A stretch of DNA of 64,000 bases from the NCBI GenBank assembly GCA_030063045.1, contig JAQSEB010000048.1:1178001-1242000 (forward strand). Reading direction: 5' to 3'. The notes under the pieces are model-generated. The model saw only the letters and a program-made list of their open reading frames with translations, made no database searches and was not told the origin of the DNA. The first letter of the stretch is position 1. Every line of letters starts with the position of its first letter. This DNA is from Pratylenchus scribneri. Lineage: Eukaryota; Nematoda; Chromadorea; Rhabditida; Pratylenchidae. This document shows positions 1 through 14,700 of the stretch, in pieces. Position numbers and translations under genes: made by a program.

Positions 1-3000
1 CTGTCATGCATTTTGCAATATCACTAAGTCAAATTTTTTAAATAAAAATTTTAAATGTTTATTAAATATTTAGTAGATTTTCTGGTATTATCACAAATTG
101 AAGTCATGAAAATAAGAATAAGATTATTTGAATTAATATTTTTTACAATCTTTAACTTGAAGGATTTAAAAATTATATTTTTAAAATTTATGGCATTTAA
201 TTGTTCTTCTATATTTTTTTGAACATTTTTTTTAATTTTGATTTTAATATAAATTAAGAAATAAATTAACTTCTCATTACTTTATTCTACTTTCTTATTC
301 CTTCTCTCGAATAAACGCAAATTGTTAGGCTCTTCATATATGCATAAAAATAATATAAAAACCTCAAGTTACAATTTTTTAAATAGTATCTTTTATTTTT
401 TAAGACGATAGAGTTGCAATTTTATGGAACTTTTAATAATTCGATGTAAATTATGAGAAGGACAAATTTTTTGAAAATAAATAGCTTTGCAAACTTTTAT
501 CATATAATTTGCTTTTGTTCAGTTTATATTCAATTATAGAGATTATCATAAATAAAAAATATAATTCAATTAATTTTTCAGATGTTAATTTTTATTAGTT
601 ATTTAATAGTTGAATCCTTTTCTCGATTTTTTCATCGCCGTTTCTTACATGAAACTATATTATAAGCCATATTTTGTCCCTTTTTCTTTTTATTAATATT
701 AATTTTTCTTCAGTGACCGCACAATTCCTTGTTTGTCTAGTTCTTTTACACACGAAATTTTATTATTTTGATTACCAAAAATCACAATAAATATTTCATT
801 TGCTTCTAGTATTTTTTATCATGATAAGCCTTTCTTTAAATCTTTTTCATTAATTTTTATATGAATGCCCATAAAATATCTTATTCATGGCTAAAATTTT
901 TATAATTATTTATTTAACTAAATTTATTTTAGTTTAATTAATTTTTTATTTCTACATACCGATATTTTTATTTATCTTATCACTCCAAAAAATTTATGTC
1001 TTTATAAGCATCTGGAATGATTTAATTTTCTTAAAATTGATTTAAATAATTTTTTTTACAAATAACAAAAAAATTATAAATTTTGAAAATCATCATTTTT
1101 TGATTTTAATAATATAAACTAAATTATTCTCCATCGCTTTGTTTCGATTAATTTATATTTATTTTTTTTTATTATATCTTTTAATATTTCATTTTTATTT
1201 TTCAGAAATTACCGCTTGGATCAACTTTTATTTGTGAGAATTATTCGTCTTTCAAATGACGAATTTCCCATTTTTCTTCATAAGTTCTAGCTGATTTTTT
1301 GATAGTTATATGTGTAATCGTTTTTTCCTCTGCACATTTTATGAAGCTTTTCAACTTCCTGATCGACCGCAAATACTTAAGATTATATTTTTTAAATAAA
1401 TCTTAATAATAAAATTGCTTTTTGATTTTTATAATAAATATTTAATTTATTTTATAAATAAGAGAATTATTAAAGAATTAAAAATATTATTCTTTTGAAA
1501 ATAAAATATTTAAATTTTCCGATAAAAATTATTTCATGCCAAGCAAAGCAATTTTATAATTTATTACTTCACAGAATTATTTATAACCATCTAATTTTTT
1601 ATAATAATTTTTAAATTTTCTTAATCGATAAAAATAATATATTAAAAGAAAATTTATATTCAAAAATTTCTCATAGAATTTGTAGAATGAAATTGATGAT
1701 GATAGTAAAAGTATATCATAAAATGCCAATTATTTGCCCACAATTTAGTCAAATGTTTGGTTTTAATTTTTTTTTTAAAAAATTTATATGAAAAATATTT
1801 TCATTATTAAATTTTAAATGTTTAAAATTTTCAATTTATTAAAACTTAATTATTTTAAAAGAGAATACGATTTTATTTATAATCGATTTAAAAATTTTTA
1901 AATAATTTAAATTGAGAAATATAGAATATTGAAAAACCATAGCATTTTTCCTTTATATTCGATTCTTTTATTTATTACCTTTGCAATTCTGAGAAATCTG
2001 AAATTTAGAAGGAAATTAAGTAATAAAAATAAATTAAAAATTTTCTTATTATTTTATAATTGCTTTCTTTCTCTTTTTATATTTTTTTTAATAAAATTTT
2101 AATTTAATTAATCCCGATCCTCAAAATTGAAAAGATGCGAAGTAGTGAATAAATCCTCGATTCTTTATTTTGTATATTTTTTTATCTTTATGTCTTAATT
2201 TTTCATCAAATTTTTAATCAGTGTTTTCAGTAGATCGCCTAGATCCATTTTCGAAGAATTCAGTATCGCTTTATCATTTAATTATTTATTCCTATTTGCG
2301 CATAAATTTTATTCTATATTTACTTTCTTTTATTATATTTTTAAAATTTATATAATCATGTTTAATTTGCATTTATATCTGAATTTCAATTTATTTGATT
2401 TAAATTTATTAATTTATTCGTCAATATGGCAAAAATTAGCGATTTAGTAAATTATTCTATCAAAAATTCATTATTTTTAAATTAAATTACAATCAATATC
2501 AAAGAATTTTTTTCATTTTCTTCTTCTCTTAAGAGTCAATATTAACTATAAATATTGTAAATTAAATATTATTGGATTTGACAAATTATAATTTTTATTT
2601 TATTATACATTTACAATTTTTTAGATTAATTAATATAATCAAAATATAATAATATTATAATATTTATAATTTTTTATAGGATAAAATAATAATTTATTTC
2701 TAATTTAATTATATATTTTCTATTCTAAATTTTTTTCTTAATAATTCCATTAGGTTAATTAAATTTTGAAGGATTTTTATTATCTTTTATTTTAATTGCT
2801 TTCGTTATTTTTTTTATATTTATAACCCAAAAATTAGAAATAATAAATATTAATTATTTTAAATTAATGAAGCTAAATTACAAATGTCTATCAAATTAGT
2901 AAATTATTTTAATTAATATTGAATCAATGGGCCCATCCAAGGACGCCAATTCTTGAAAAGGGTTAAATTAAATCCTATAAATGATTTTTTTTAATTAAAT

Positions 3001-6000
3001 TACGAATTCCATGATTGATATAGAGATATATAAAATTTTAATAAAATTATTTTCTAGTTGGGTACAAGGTTCATTACTTTCATATCTATGTTTTCTCATC
3101 TTATTTTTGAAAATGTAGATTTAAAAATTTTAAAGAATTTTCTAATTTTATTAAAAAAGGTTTATATTTGTTCTAAAAATTATATGTTTTCTCTTATTAA
3201 TATTGATTTTTTTTTTTATTTAGAAAGGAATTTTTAAATTTTTTAAAAAATAATTATAAAGTTTTTCTTCTTTCATCTTCCTATAAATTAATATTTCTCA
3301 AAATCAAATATTTTGATGTAAAAATGAGCAGTGTAAATATTGCATTAATGGAAATGTCAAATGAATACTTTACAATTATCATTTTTTCATATTTTTTCAA
3401 TTACTTTTATTTTTTAATCCAAAATATAATTTTTATTATTTATATAATATCGTCCAAGATCAGATACCTCGAAAAATTACTTATTTTTATGTTGTTTCAC
3501 CATAAGTTTCCGTTGAGGAAGTAGGGTAATATTTGAAGCAGAGAAATTTTCTAAATATTTTTTCGTCAAAATATTTAGTTGAATTTTAAAATTATTATTA
3601 TTTATTTTAATTTATCTTCCATTTTTTAAATAATTTCTTTGTAAAAATAGAAGTTTTATGAAATTTTAATTAAATATTTATATTTTTTAATTAATTTTTA
3701 TTTCTTTTTTGAAATAAGTTAATTTCCTATTTTATTTTTAAAATAAAAATTTTTACTTTTTATTCTAGCTTTATTTATAGAAAATTTCAATATAAAATAC
3801 CATAAGTAATTAATTTTTTCTGTTATATTATTATATTATATACCTCTACAAAGGATTATTTTTCTTGTAATTTAATAGAAAAGCTTTTTAGAATTTTTTT
3901 TCAAAAGATATTTGTTCTAAAGAACATTAAAATATTAAAATAAAACCATTATTTGAATTAAAGATCAAACGGAAATAATTTTCAATTATGAATAATATAA
4001 TTTAATTAATATAATTTCTAATTAAAAAGAAGGAAGAGAATAAGACAATTCGTTTTCTTCGAATGGCTGTTCTAATTTCACCCTTTATATCACGACGCGA
4101 AATGTATGTACAAACAATAATTTCAATTATTGAATTTATTTAAAAAAATATTTCTTTCCGTAATAAAATAAAATTTATTATATCAATATATTTTATATTT
4201 AATATTAATAAAATTCTTCTTCAAGATATAATTGAATTTATTTCTATTACATTGAAAAATATTTTTAGATAATTCATTTTTTTTAATATTATTATTGGAT
4301 ATTTGGTGCGAATCAAATTTTTTCATCATGAGCATTCCCATGGTATTATATTAATATTTAAAGTAATATTTTACTATATATAAATTTAAAATAATTAGTA
4401 TTCATATTATGTTTATAATTTAAATTTTTTCATTGATTTATTTTATCATCATAAATTCATACATTTATATTGCAATGAAAAAAATTTATTTATTTTTAAT
4501 CTTTAATATAATTATTTGTCTTTTTCATTTTCTCATCTCATCTTTTGCCCAACTATTTTTTAAAATAATTATTGTATTTGATTAATCTGAAATAAAATGT
4601 AAATATGGAGGTTGTTACATTTAAATTTAATATTTAATAATTTTTTTTCAATAATATTCTTCTAACAATTTATTTTTATTCTTCGCAATAATTTTCAAAT
4701 TTTAATATTTTTTTAAATAATTTTATAATTTAATTTTACTTTTTTATTGTTTTAAATTTTTAAGTCGATTAATCAATCTATAATTTCAAGAGAATTAATT
4801 TGGACTTGGTATTATATAATCAGTGAAAAATGGACCCATAATTTTGGTAAAATAAATCATTTCCTTTTCACAATTTTCTCCTATTAGGTATTTAAAAAGT
4901 TTATTATTTTAAAATTATAAAATTTTTCTATAATATATATATATATTAAAATAATAAATACATTTATTAAGAAATAAATAAAATGATATATATCATTGCA
5001 GCTATAACGAATTCATTTCGTTCAATTCATTTTTAAATTATTCTATTTTTTCATTTTTTAAACAGACTTCAAATATTCAATTCTTTATTGCTTCTGTAGT
5101 GAAAAGTTATGAGATAATCATTTTGCAGTCTCTCTGTTACTGAATCAATGATCAAATAATTGGTGCAATTTGCTGATTTTCTAAAAGGCTATCATTCTTT
5201 TTCGTAGATCAATGCTCATGAAAAATTTTTACTATCAAAAAATTTTATGGATATAAGATAAAAATTTTTATGAAGTTTAATCAGTTATTATAATTTTTTT
5301 TTTTATTATTTTTTGAAATACATTCAAAATGTATATGGGCGCAATATCAAGAGAAATTTGAATTTCGATGTATTTTTCTTGTGGCATAGGATGGTGGCCT
5401 GTGTATTAATCATTCTATATGTAGAAATGTCAATAAATTTTCGATGATATTTATAAATATTTAAGTTAATGAAATAATATTAGCTTCTATTATATTGAAA
5501 AAATTTCATTTTTATTTTTTAAATATTATTTTTCTAAGCAATACATAAGAATGTTCACATTTTATTCTTAATTTTATATAAAAAAAATAATTTTTATTGA
5601 AATGTTTTATTTTACATATATTAATTATATATTCTTTAATAAGATGTAATATTATGCTACCACCTTTTAGAAAAAAATTATTTAATTTTATTCTAAAAAT
5701 ATTTTATAACGTATTTTATAATGTTCGTTGTAAGTTAATTTGAAAATCGGCATTTATTTAAATCAGAATGGAATTTTTATCATAATAAACAATAGAATCG
5801 TGTCCCTTTCTTCTTTCTATTTTTTTCCATTTCATTTCCACCTCCTTTATAATTCGGCCAAAATAATCTAAAATATCCGATCCTTCCTCCACTATTGCTC
5901 CATACTTTTTGCAATAAGCGATCAATCTATAAGAGAATATTATATAAATTACGGATTTTCAAAACCAGAATATATTTTCGGCGTGTCAATTTAAAAAGAT

Positions 6001-9000
6001 AAGCATGCTTAAAAGGGAAAAGCCTTCAAATTTGAACAATTTAAATGTAATCATTATTATTTAATTAATATAGATTTATGTTTAGCAATAATTTTTGTAC
6101 ATATTTTATTTTTTACATAAAATATGTTATTTTCATTTAGACGGACGTTTCAATATTACTTTTGTTCCAACTTTTTTTAAATTATATCTATTTAATAATA
6201 AATTAATGTACTCAACAAGATCGGTCTGGAAAATTTAAAAATTCGCTCTAGCTACAACCAAATCCCTTAGTAAATTTTAGTGTATTTTTTCTTCCTATAA
6301 TTTTTATTAGTAATTATAAATTATTTTATGAAAATATTTCAAATCAGAATCTTTTTTTTCGTATAAAAATTTCAATCGAATATTTAATTAATTTTGAAAT
6401 TCAGATTATTACATTTATAATTTCAGTAATTTTTTTCATAGATTTCTGCTTTCATAGAATTTTGTTATTTTATGATAATTAAAAAATATTTTCAAAGAAA
6501 ATCATGTATTTTATATAATATTATACAGTGATATTTAATGATGATTTTGATTCATTTTGAAATAATTCCTAAAATTTTTTAATAAATATATATTAAAATT
6601 TTTTGATTTTAATTAAAACAAATTTTTTAAAAAAAAAGAAATAAAGATAAAAAATATTTACTTATATTTTCGTTAATTTTTTTTATTTTTGTCAAATATA
6701 ACAATATATTGAATTTTTTAATTTAAATATTCATCAATAGGATAAAGAGCAAAGAATGTCCGACTGCATAATAAATTGCAATGGAAATGACATGGTCAGA
6801 GAATGGCTGCTTGCTGACAAAATACAATGAGGTATGAATCTGGAATCTATTTTTAGAAATATCCTAATAGATAGCGAAATATTAGGTAGATTTACGCGAT
6901 AATTATCTTATAAATATTAAGAAATATTAGGGAATATTTTATGTAATAATAATAAATTTTAATTTATTTTATGGGTAACTGAAAATTATGAATATAAAAT
7001 TTTATTTTAGCTATTTTTATTCTAATAATGTTAACTTTTTATGAAATTTTTATCAGCTGGTATTTTGCCTTTTCTAGCTTATCACAGACACGATTCAATG
7101 CCCAAAAGGGATTTTTTGGTGTATTAGCAACTTTAGATTTCTCCCCATTTTCTCAATTATTAATTAATATATTTTATAATATTATCATAAATAGGGATAA
7201 AATTTTTTTAATGTATCATCAAACTTTTGTTTCATTATTTGCAGAGACTGTTCGTGTTTTTGAAACCAACCAATACTATAATAATAGCATTAAATATAAA
7301 AAGAAAATATAATTTTTTTTAAATAAATATCATTTTTTCCTTAAATTTGAGAATTTAGAAATATACATTTAATTTAATAATTTTTTTTAATATCCCAATA
7401 AAAATTAGATATAAAATATTAAATATGTTTGATAAAAATGTGCATTGTCCCCATTTATTCGACAATATCAATTACCAATCGATCGCCAGTGTGGAATTTA
7501 CCCTTAACCTTTTTAATAATTACATTTTTTGAATTATAAAATTATTATATTTATAAATTTTTCAATCTTTGCATTAATTTTTATAATTAATTAATATTTT
7601 TTATTTAAATTATTTCTTCTTGTAGAATTATTTTATTTCTTTTAACATTCTTTCAAACAATTGTCTTTTAATTATGATATAAATTAGTTGATAATTAAAT
7701 AAACTATTTATTTTTATTTACATTTATTGCTTATTTTTAACCTCTTAAAATTATTTAACCTTCGTTCTATCAGCTTGTCCATTCGGTGACATTGTATTCC
7801 ATCAAAAAAATACGATAAAAATGGATTTCTACTTTTGCCATTTCACAAAATTTCTGTATAAGTTCGATATTTCGAGTTAATATCGAACCATTTTAATTAT
7901 TTAATTTTTTTTTTTAAATTATTAATTATTTATGTATCTTTTCTTTAATTTTCTTAAAATTAATTATTAAAAATTATCATAGAATTTAATAAATATCATT
8001 ATTATTAATCTAATTTATTTTAACTCTCTTTGTAAATGTAAAATATATATTTAATGGAATAAATTATATAATAATGATGTAGAGATTATTTTAATTAGCT
8101 TAAATTTAGGTACTTGTATAGCCCAAATTTTTGACATCTCATAAATAAAATTAGCAATAAAACATTAAATCGGGCATTATTCCATATGGAAATTTTGCCC
8201 ATATTAATATTATCTACATGAAAAAATTATAATTAAAATATATCATCGTGTAAAATTATTATTTTTTGCATAATTAAAGTTTTATTAAATAAATTCTTTT
8301 TATTATATTGAATTTCAACTTAACTCATCAGATAATTTTTTTGGTCTTCATTTTATGGCAAACGTTATTGTTTTTCAATTTTTCGATATTTTTTTATAAT
8401 GCTAAAAGCCAATCCAATAACGCATATATGAATTAATGTTATTTTTTAATTTTTAAATTAGTTTATGATAATATTTTAATTTTATTTGAATGCTCGTTCT
8501 AAAAAATAAGATTTTTTTATTTTTTTTGCAAAAATATATTTTAAATAAATTATATTTTTTAAATTAATTTTATGGAAAAAATTTTAATTTATTTTATTTT
8601 AAATTAAATTTATCAACAGTTGTTGTACTTATTTATCTATTATAAAACTGCTTATCAAAATATTATTTTCATCTAATTCCTTTTTATTCAATAATTCATT
8701 TACTGTTTTCAAAGTGTTTATTTATTATTAAATATAATAATTTTTATTGTTGATTCTAATTTTAATTTTTATTATATGTTAAAATACAAATATTCAATAA
8801 TTTTCCACCATTTAGGAAATGGCAAATCATTTAAATCATCTACTCCTCAGCTGATTTTATAATTTGGGCCAATTGGACAATGGCACTATTTATATTTCAA
8901 ATTTTCTAGTTAATTTTGTTTTAAATAATAGTTTTATTTTAATTATTATGATCTTTCATTCGATCACCAATAAATCCTTCGGATTTAATCTTTCACTCAT

Positions 9001-9260
9001 CTGTCGTTTTAAAATTTTGCAGACAATATGAATTCCACGCAAAAAACCAAACCACATATATTGTCACTTTCCACTTAACCTAGTATTTGACCTTGTGCAA
9101 AGGTGGTTGGTTTAACACAATGGAATATTTATTTGACAATAAATAGATTTAATTGTTCAGGGTCAATTTCAATTTTCTCACATTCTTGGGTGACATATTT
9201 GTAGGCTGCTTCTCCTAAAATCTAAAATTTTGCTTTATAATTGTATTTTTTAAAATTTTC

Positions 9261-9344
9261 AAAAATTCATAAATAAAAATTAATTTTTGAAATTCATAAA
9301 TAAAAATTAATTTTTGAAAATTCATAAATAAAAATTAATTTCTG
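9261..9344. repeat. 28-bp tandem repeat, three copies
   Basis: Three head-to-tail copies of a roughly 28-bp AT-only unit built on AATTCATAAATAAAAATTAA. The copies differ by one or two bases. It is a small local minisatellite with no coding content. Confidence 0.8.
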
Positions 9345-10321
9345 TAAAAAATTTTTTTTATATATATACTTTATTAATTCCGCTAATTCCATCGTTGAAA
9401 ATTTCTAAATAATTATTTATAAAAAAAATCTCATTGACTTTCCTCTAATTTTTATTAAGACACTTTATATTTTAATAATTACTTTTTTTCTATTTAATAT
9501 TCATTATTATATTTTAATAAAATATTATTGGATGTGAATCACTTAAAAGTTTTTATTAATCTATCTAATTTATTTGATGATGAAAATATAATTCATATTC
9601 ATCTTCAAAAATCTTCCTCTTTATTTGCTAATTTTTGCTTTGTTATCCTAGATTTAATTTTGCATATTTATTTAATATAAATATTCTATATTTATTGCTT
9701 TTTTCAAATTAATAATATCTTTTACAAAATAGAAATCTATGGAATAAATTATTTTATATTATTATTAAAGCTTTTAAAAATTAATTAAACTTTATTTATT
9801 TTATTAAATTAATTATATATTATTTAAATTTATCCTTAACAATAAATTAATATTACTGAAAAATAATCTTTTCCTATTACACTAATAAGTTTATAGGCTT
9901 GTATTTTTGTTGAAGCAGCCACTACTTCAGCCTTATATAATAGAAAATATATTATTTTTTATTTTATATTTAATTTTTTAAAATTCCATTTAAATCCATA
10001 TATTAAAAATAATTATTTCATTGTACATTTAAAAATTAATTTTATGATATTTTTAAAATATATTATTAAGAGAATTTTTTAAATATTCATTTTTAGCGTT
10101 GATTTGAAAAATCATTTTTTATCAAATAAATTATATATCTCGCTCATTTATCTTATAGAAGATTTTAAAATTTAAATTTTTTTAAATAATATTTTTACTT
10201 TTTTCATTCAATTAAGACCTGATTTAAATTTTTAAATATAAAATTTCATATTCAATTACATCAATTCCGAAATAATTTATATAAAATAACATTATATAAA
10301 AAATATTACTTTCATATTTTT

Positions 10322-10525
10322 TTATTCAACGGTTTCTTTAATATTTTCAAGTTGATTTCCTTCAATAATTGGTTCAATGGGATTGTTAATATTTTCAGGA
10401 TTATTTTCTTCAATAATTTGTTCAATATTTTCAGGGTTTACTTCAATAATTTGGTTATTATTTTCTGGATTATTCTTTATTGGTATTCTTGGAAACATAT
10501 TAGAAAAAAATTTTGACAAAATCAA
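10322..10525 (-). CDS. Hypothetical Asn/Glu-rich repeat peptide (doubtful)
   Basis: A 67-codon frame with an internal repeat: units of the form N-P-E-N-(I/N)-x-x-I-I-E recur four to five times from about residue 19 to the end. This regular, charged composition is unlike the random Phe/Ile-rich frames around it. It could be a small gene, a terminal exon, or a translated minisatellite. No signal peptide is convincing, and I recognise no family. No splice context could be fixed. Confidence 0.25.
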   Translation of the reverse strand: MILSKFFSNMFPRIPIKNNPENNNQIIEVNPENIEQIIEENNPENINNPIEPIIEGNQLENIKETVE

Positions 10526-11519
10526 TTATTAAATTTTTAGACTCAAATTATTATTTAAACCATAATAATATAAAAATATTTTTTATAACAGATTTTGATA
10601 ATAATTCCAATATAAATTAATTTCAGGCAAACCATATAATCTAAGAAAGGCCCATTTGGAATAAGACGATTGAGGAATTCTTCCCTATAAGTCAAATTTA
10701 ATATAAATTAAAAAATAATTATGTTCAATGAGAAAAATAAAAAGAGGGTGAAATATTCTTTCTACATATCCGATTTGGATGGAAATTTGTTCATGGCCCT
10801 GATATCACTATTCTTGCCATACTAATTAAAATTAAAAATATTCATTGTAAATATGGATAAGATAAAACAGATAGAGGCTTCAATTACTAAATTTCCTCAT
10901 AATTTTATATTGTAAGAAAAATTTCATTTATTAAATAAATTAATAAAATAATAGAATTTCTTTTTGGAAAAATATATTTTTAATTTTCATAATAGTTTAA
11001 CAAAATTAACTCATTTTAGCATTTAATATTTTATATTTATATATAAATATATAAATAATTTTTAAGAAATTTCAATAAAAATATTTTTTAACAAATTTTA
11101 TATAAATATAAAATAATCTAAAATTTCACAAAATTTTTAAATAAATTTCTCTATCACTATTTGAAAGATAAAATTTTATTAATTTTTTATTCTAATTAAG
11201 TACTTAATGCAATTTAATTTAATTTTCAAATCAATCAAATTGATGCCTTTTTAAATTTATCATTTTAAATTAAATTATAAAATCAATCTTTTTCTTTTTC
11301 TATTTTTTTTATTTTTATTTATACATCAATTATATTCACTAAATATTCAATTTATTTTATTAATAAATATCATCATAAAATTCACTTTCTTATTTTAATT
11401 CTCAATAATTAAAATATTTAAATATTTGGCTTTCGAAGAATTTTTGTTGTTTCGGCCTTTTAAATTGTATACGACAAAATCACATATCAAAAAAACTATT
11501 ATTTTTGACTTTTATTTTA

Positions 11520-11705
11520 TTTTTAGATATTATTATATATTCTTTATATATTTATATTTTATTTATTATATATTATATATTTAGATATTTATTTTATATT
11601 TAGACATATTTATAATTAGACATTTATTTGATATCTTAATATTTATTTTATATTTAGACATTTATTTTATATTTATTTTATTTTTTTTTATATTTAGACT
11701 TTTTT
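11520..11705. repeat. Degenerate TTTAGACATTTATTTTATA repeats
   Basis: Several imperfect repeats of a 17-20-bp AT-rich unit containing TTTAGACATTTATTT lie close together. No coding potential is visible. This looks like ordinary AT-rich satellite drift. Confidence 0.55.
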
Positions 11706-14700
11706 ATAATGATTTAGTTAAATGCATTCCATTTCATATTTTTTCTTCAATTTTAATTATTACCATATATTCCTTTATATATATTTATAACAATTCTTAA
11801 ACAATTATTATTTATTCAAAGAATAAAATTAATAGGTAAATTTTCATTTTATTAATAAAATTTTAATATCTAATATAATTTATATATTTTTGTATATTTA
11901 GACCTTTTTCCTATATTTATTTTAAATTTATACAATTTTGAATGATTAAATTGTTTAAAAAAGAAGTAATACAGTAATGATTTTGGTGAGGTAGATTTAT
12001 TTTATTATTAATTTCAAATATAATTTTGAAATTAAAATAATATTTAAATTTTGATTAGTTATTATTAACTTTTAGTTTTCTCTCATTTATATATTAAATA
12101 ATTCAAATTTATCACTTTAAGTTTAAAACATGATTTTTAATTTCGAATTGGTAAATTGTTTTTCGAAGTTTTAAATTTTTACATAATTCTTAAAATTTAA
12201 TTTAAATAATTTTAATTACCATCAAAATTTCTAGAAATAAAGAAGGGTGGTTCTTCATTGTGTTCTTTTTTCTGAACTTTTATCACAATTTTTATTTTCT
12301 TTATAATTGTTCATTTTTTATTGAAGAAATTTTGGTATACTTATTATTTAGTTTATTTTTAAATATGATTTTCTAAAATTAAAAATAAGAATGATTTTTA
12401 TTTTTATTCTGAGAAATTTTTACATTATAATATTTATATATATTAAATACTTATTTAAAATATATTTTTTTAATTTAATTTCGGGATATTAATTTTTAAA
12501 ATGAAAAATTGTTAAAACAATATATTGTTAACATTCTTCTTATATATTATTTATCTTTAAATAAAATTAAATAGTTACAACTGATTCGAAGACGAGAATA
12601 TTTTTCTTTAAAAATAAAAATTTTTCTAAAAATGTAATTATTTTTATATAATTTTATAATGAATATTTTTGTATTTACTTCATTTTAAATAAATTTTTAA
12701 ATTTTTTTATTGTTTTTAGCCTCTATTTCCATATAATCGCAAATATCTGTTCCGTTCACGATTTCATTATTTAATAAAAAATTTATTTATTATTATTCAT
12801 TAATATTAATAAATTAACAATTTTAAATTTAATTTAATTTCGGTAGTCGGTCTTTGCGCTAAATTCCGGGTAATTATGTCCAGTTTTGCGCTACTACGAA
12901 GAAAAGGAAGAGTGGGAAAAAGAATAAATTTTGCAAATAATTTTTTACATTAATAAAACATTATTATGTTGATGTATTTAAAAAATTTATTATAATAATA
13001 TTAAATCATTCAATTTATACATAAATCTGAATTGCTTTTCATGAATTTAAATATAATTATGCATTAAATTAACAATTTCAATTCTTTTAGAATTTTTCTT
13101 CTATTTTCAGCAAATAATTTTCTTATTTAAATGTTTTATCGCTAATCTTATTATGACCCGATTTTGTTTTTAATAGAGTTATTTTTTATTTCTTCTTTTG
13201 ATCTTCATTTTTATATAATAAGCTAAAGCATAAATAAAATATTTTATTTTGGGAAAACGATATAACATGTCAGAATATTTATGAAAGAGTATTTTTGATT
13301 AAGTTAATATGAATTAAATTTTTAAATAATTATAAATTTATTTTTTCTTTAAATTCTCTTAAATATATAATTTTATAAATATTTTATATATTTATTTTTC
13401 AAATCAATTTATTTTTAATTTTGCACTTTTATTTCTATAATTAAACATTTTTTTTAATTTATCTTTTTATAAAAATTAAATAATATTAAATTATTTTATT
13501 CAACAAATTATATCCCAATATATGCAATGCAATTGCTTGTTTCGGCCGACACAAGTATTGTTTTAATAAGATCATCGATAAAAAAATAAAATATTTTATA
13601 CTCTGATTTTAAATTGATAAAATGAATTCAAAATAAAAGAATAGAATAAAATTTTATACTTTCTCCCGTATTCATCTCTAAATTTTTTCTATTAATTTAA
13701 ATTTTATTTTGAATTGTTATTTAATTTAAATTTTAATAATATAATTTAATCTTTCTTAATAGAATAATTTTTTATTCTCATAGTAATTATTAAATAATCA
13801 TTTATTTTATTAAAAAAAAATTTTAAATTTTCAATAATAAATTTAAATTAATTATTATTTTATTATATTATTGGCAAAATTTTTGTGATTATCACATATT
13901 AAAACATATAAGTAACAACAATAATTCAAGACAATTTTTTATTATAATAGTCGTATTATTTTTTAAATAAATATCTTTTATATTTTCATTGACATTTTTT
14001 GCATTTTTTAACCTTAATTATTTATATAATAAAATTTTCTTTTATTAATACTGAATATTTTAAAATTTATTGAAAATATAACATTGGAAGGAATGAAAAA
14101 TGAATGGTATATATTAATTTATCAAATATTTTTACAATTTTATTTATTTTTTTTTGCAATTTATATTAGATAGAATATTCATAATTTTAAATATTTTGTT
14201 ATTAAATAAATTTTAAATCACAAAATAAAATTTAAAATTCAGTTGATTTATATGATAAAATTGTTTCATTTTAACAATTTATTAAATTTTTTTACGAAAA
14301 AAATTTCTTTCAAGTATAGATGACATTCTTCCCTTATTGCCTAATAGCATTTAATTAAATTTTCTTCTTCATATAAATGTTCATTAAAATTTTATTTTAT
14401 TCAATATATTTTTTTTGCGCGAATTGTTGAAGCTGATTAATTCTAATTAATTTTTTCCATTTAAATAACGCAATCATACAATTTTATTTTTATGTATTGC
14501 AAATATATAATTTTAAAATTGAATTTTTTAGTGATTAATTTTAATTTAAATCAATTTTAATCAATATTTCTAATTAAAATTTTATTCTTAAAAAGTTTTA
14601 TTAAAAAAAATAAATTTTCAGCAATTTATTTTATATATTTCAAAATTTGACTACCAATTACATAAATATTTTAATAATAGTAATTTAATTATTTAATCAA

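Noticed and set aside
7028..7312. 94-codon open frame in the AT-rich region
   Set aside because: Composition is that of translated AT-rich DNA, with no domain, start context or splice evidence.
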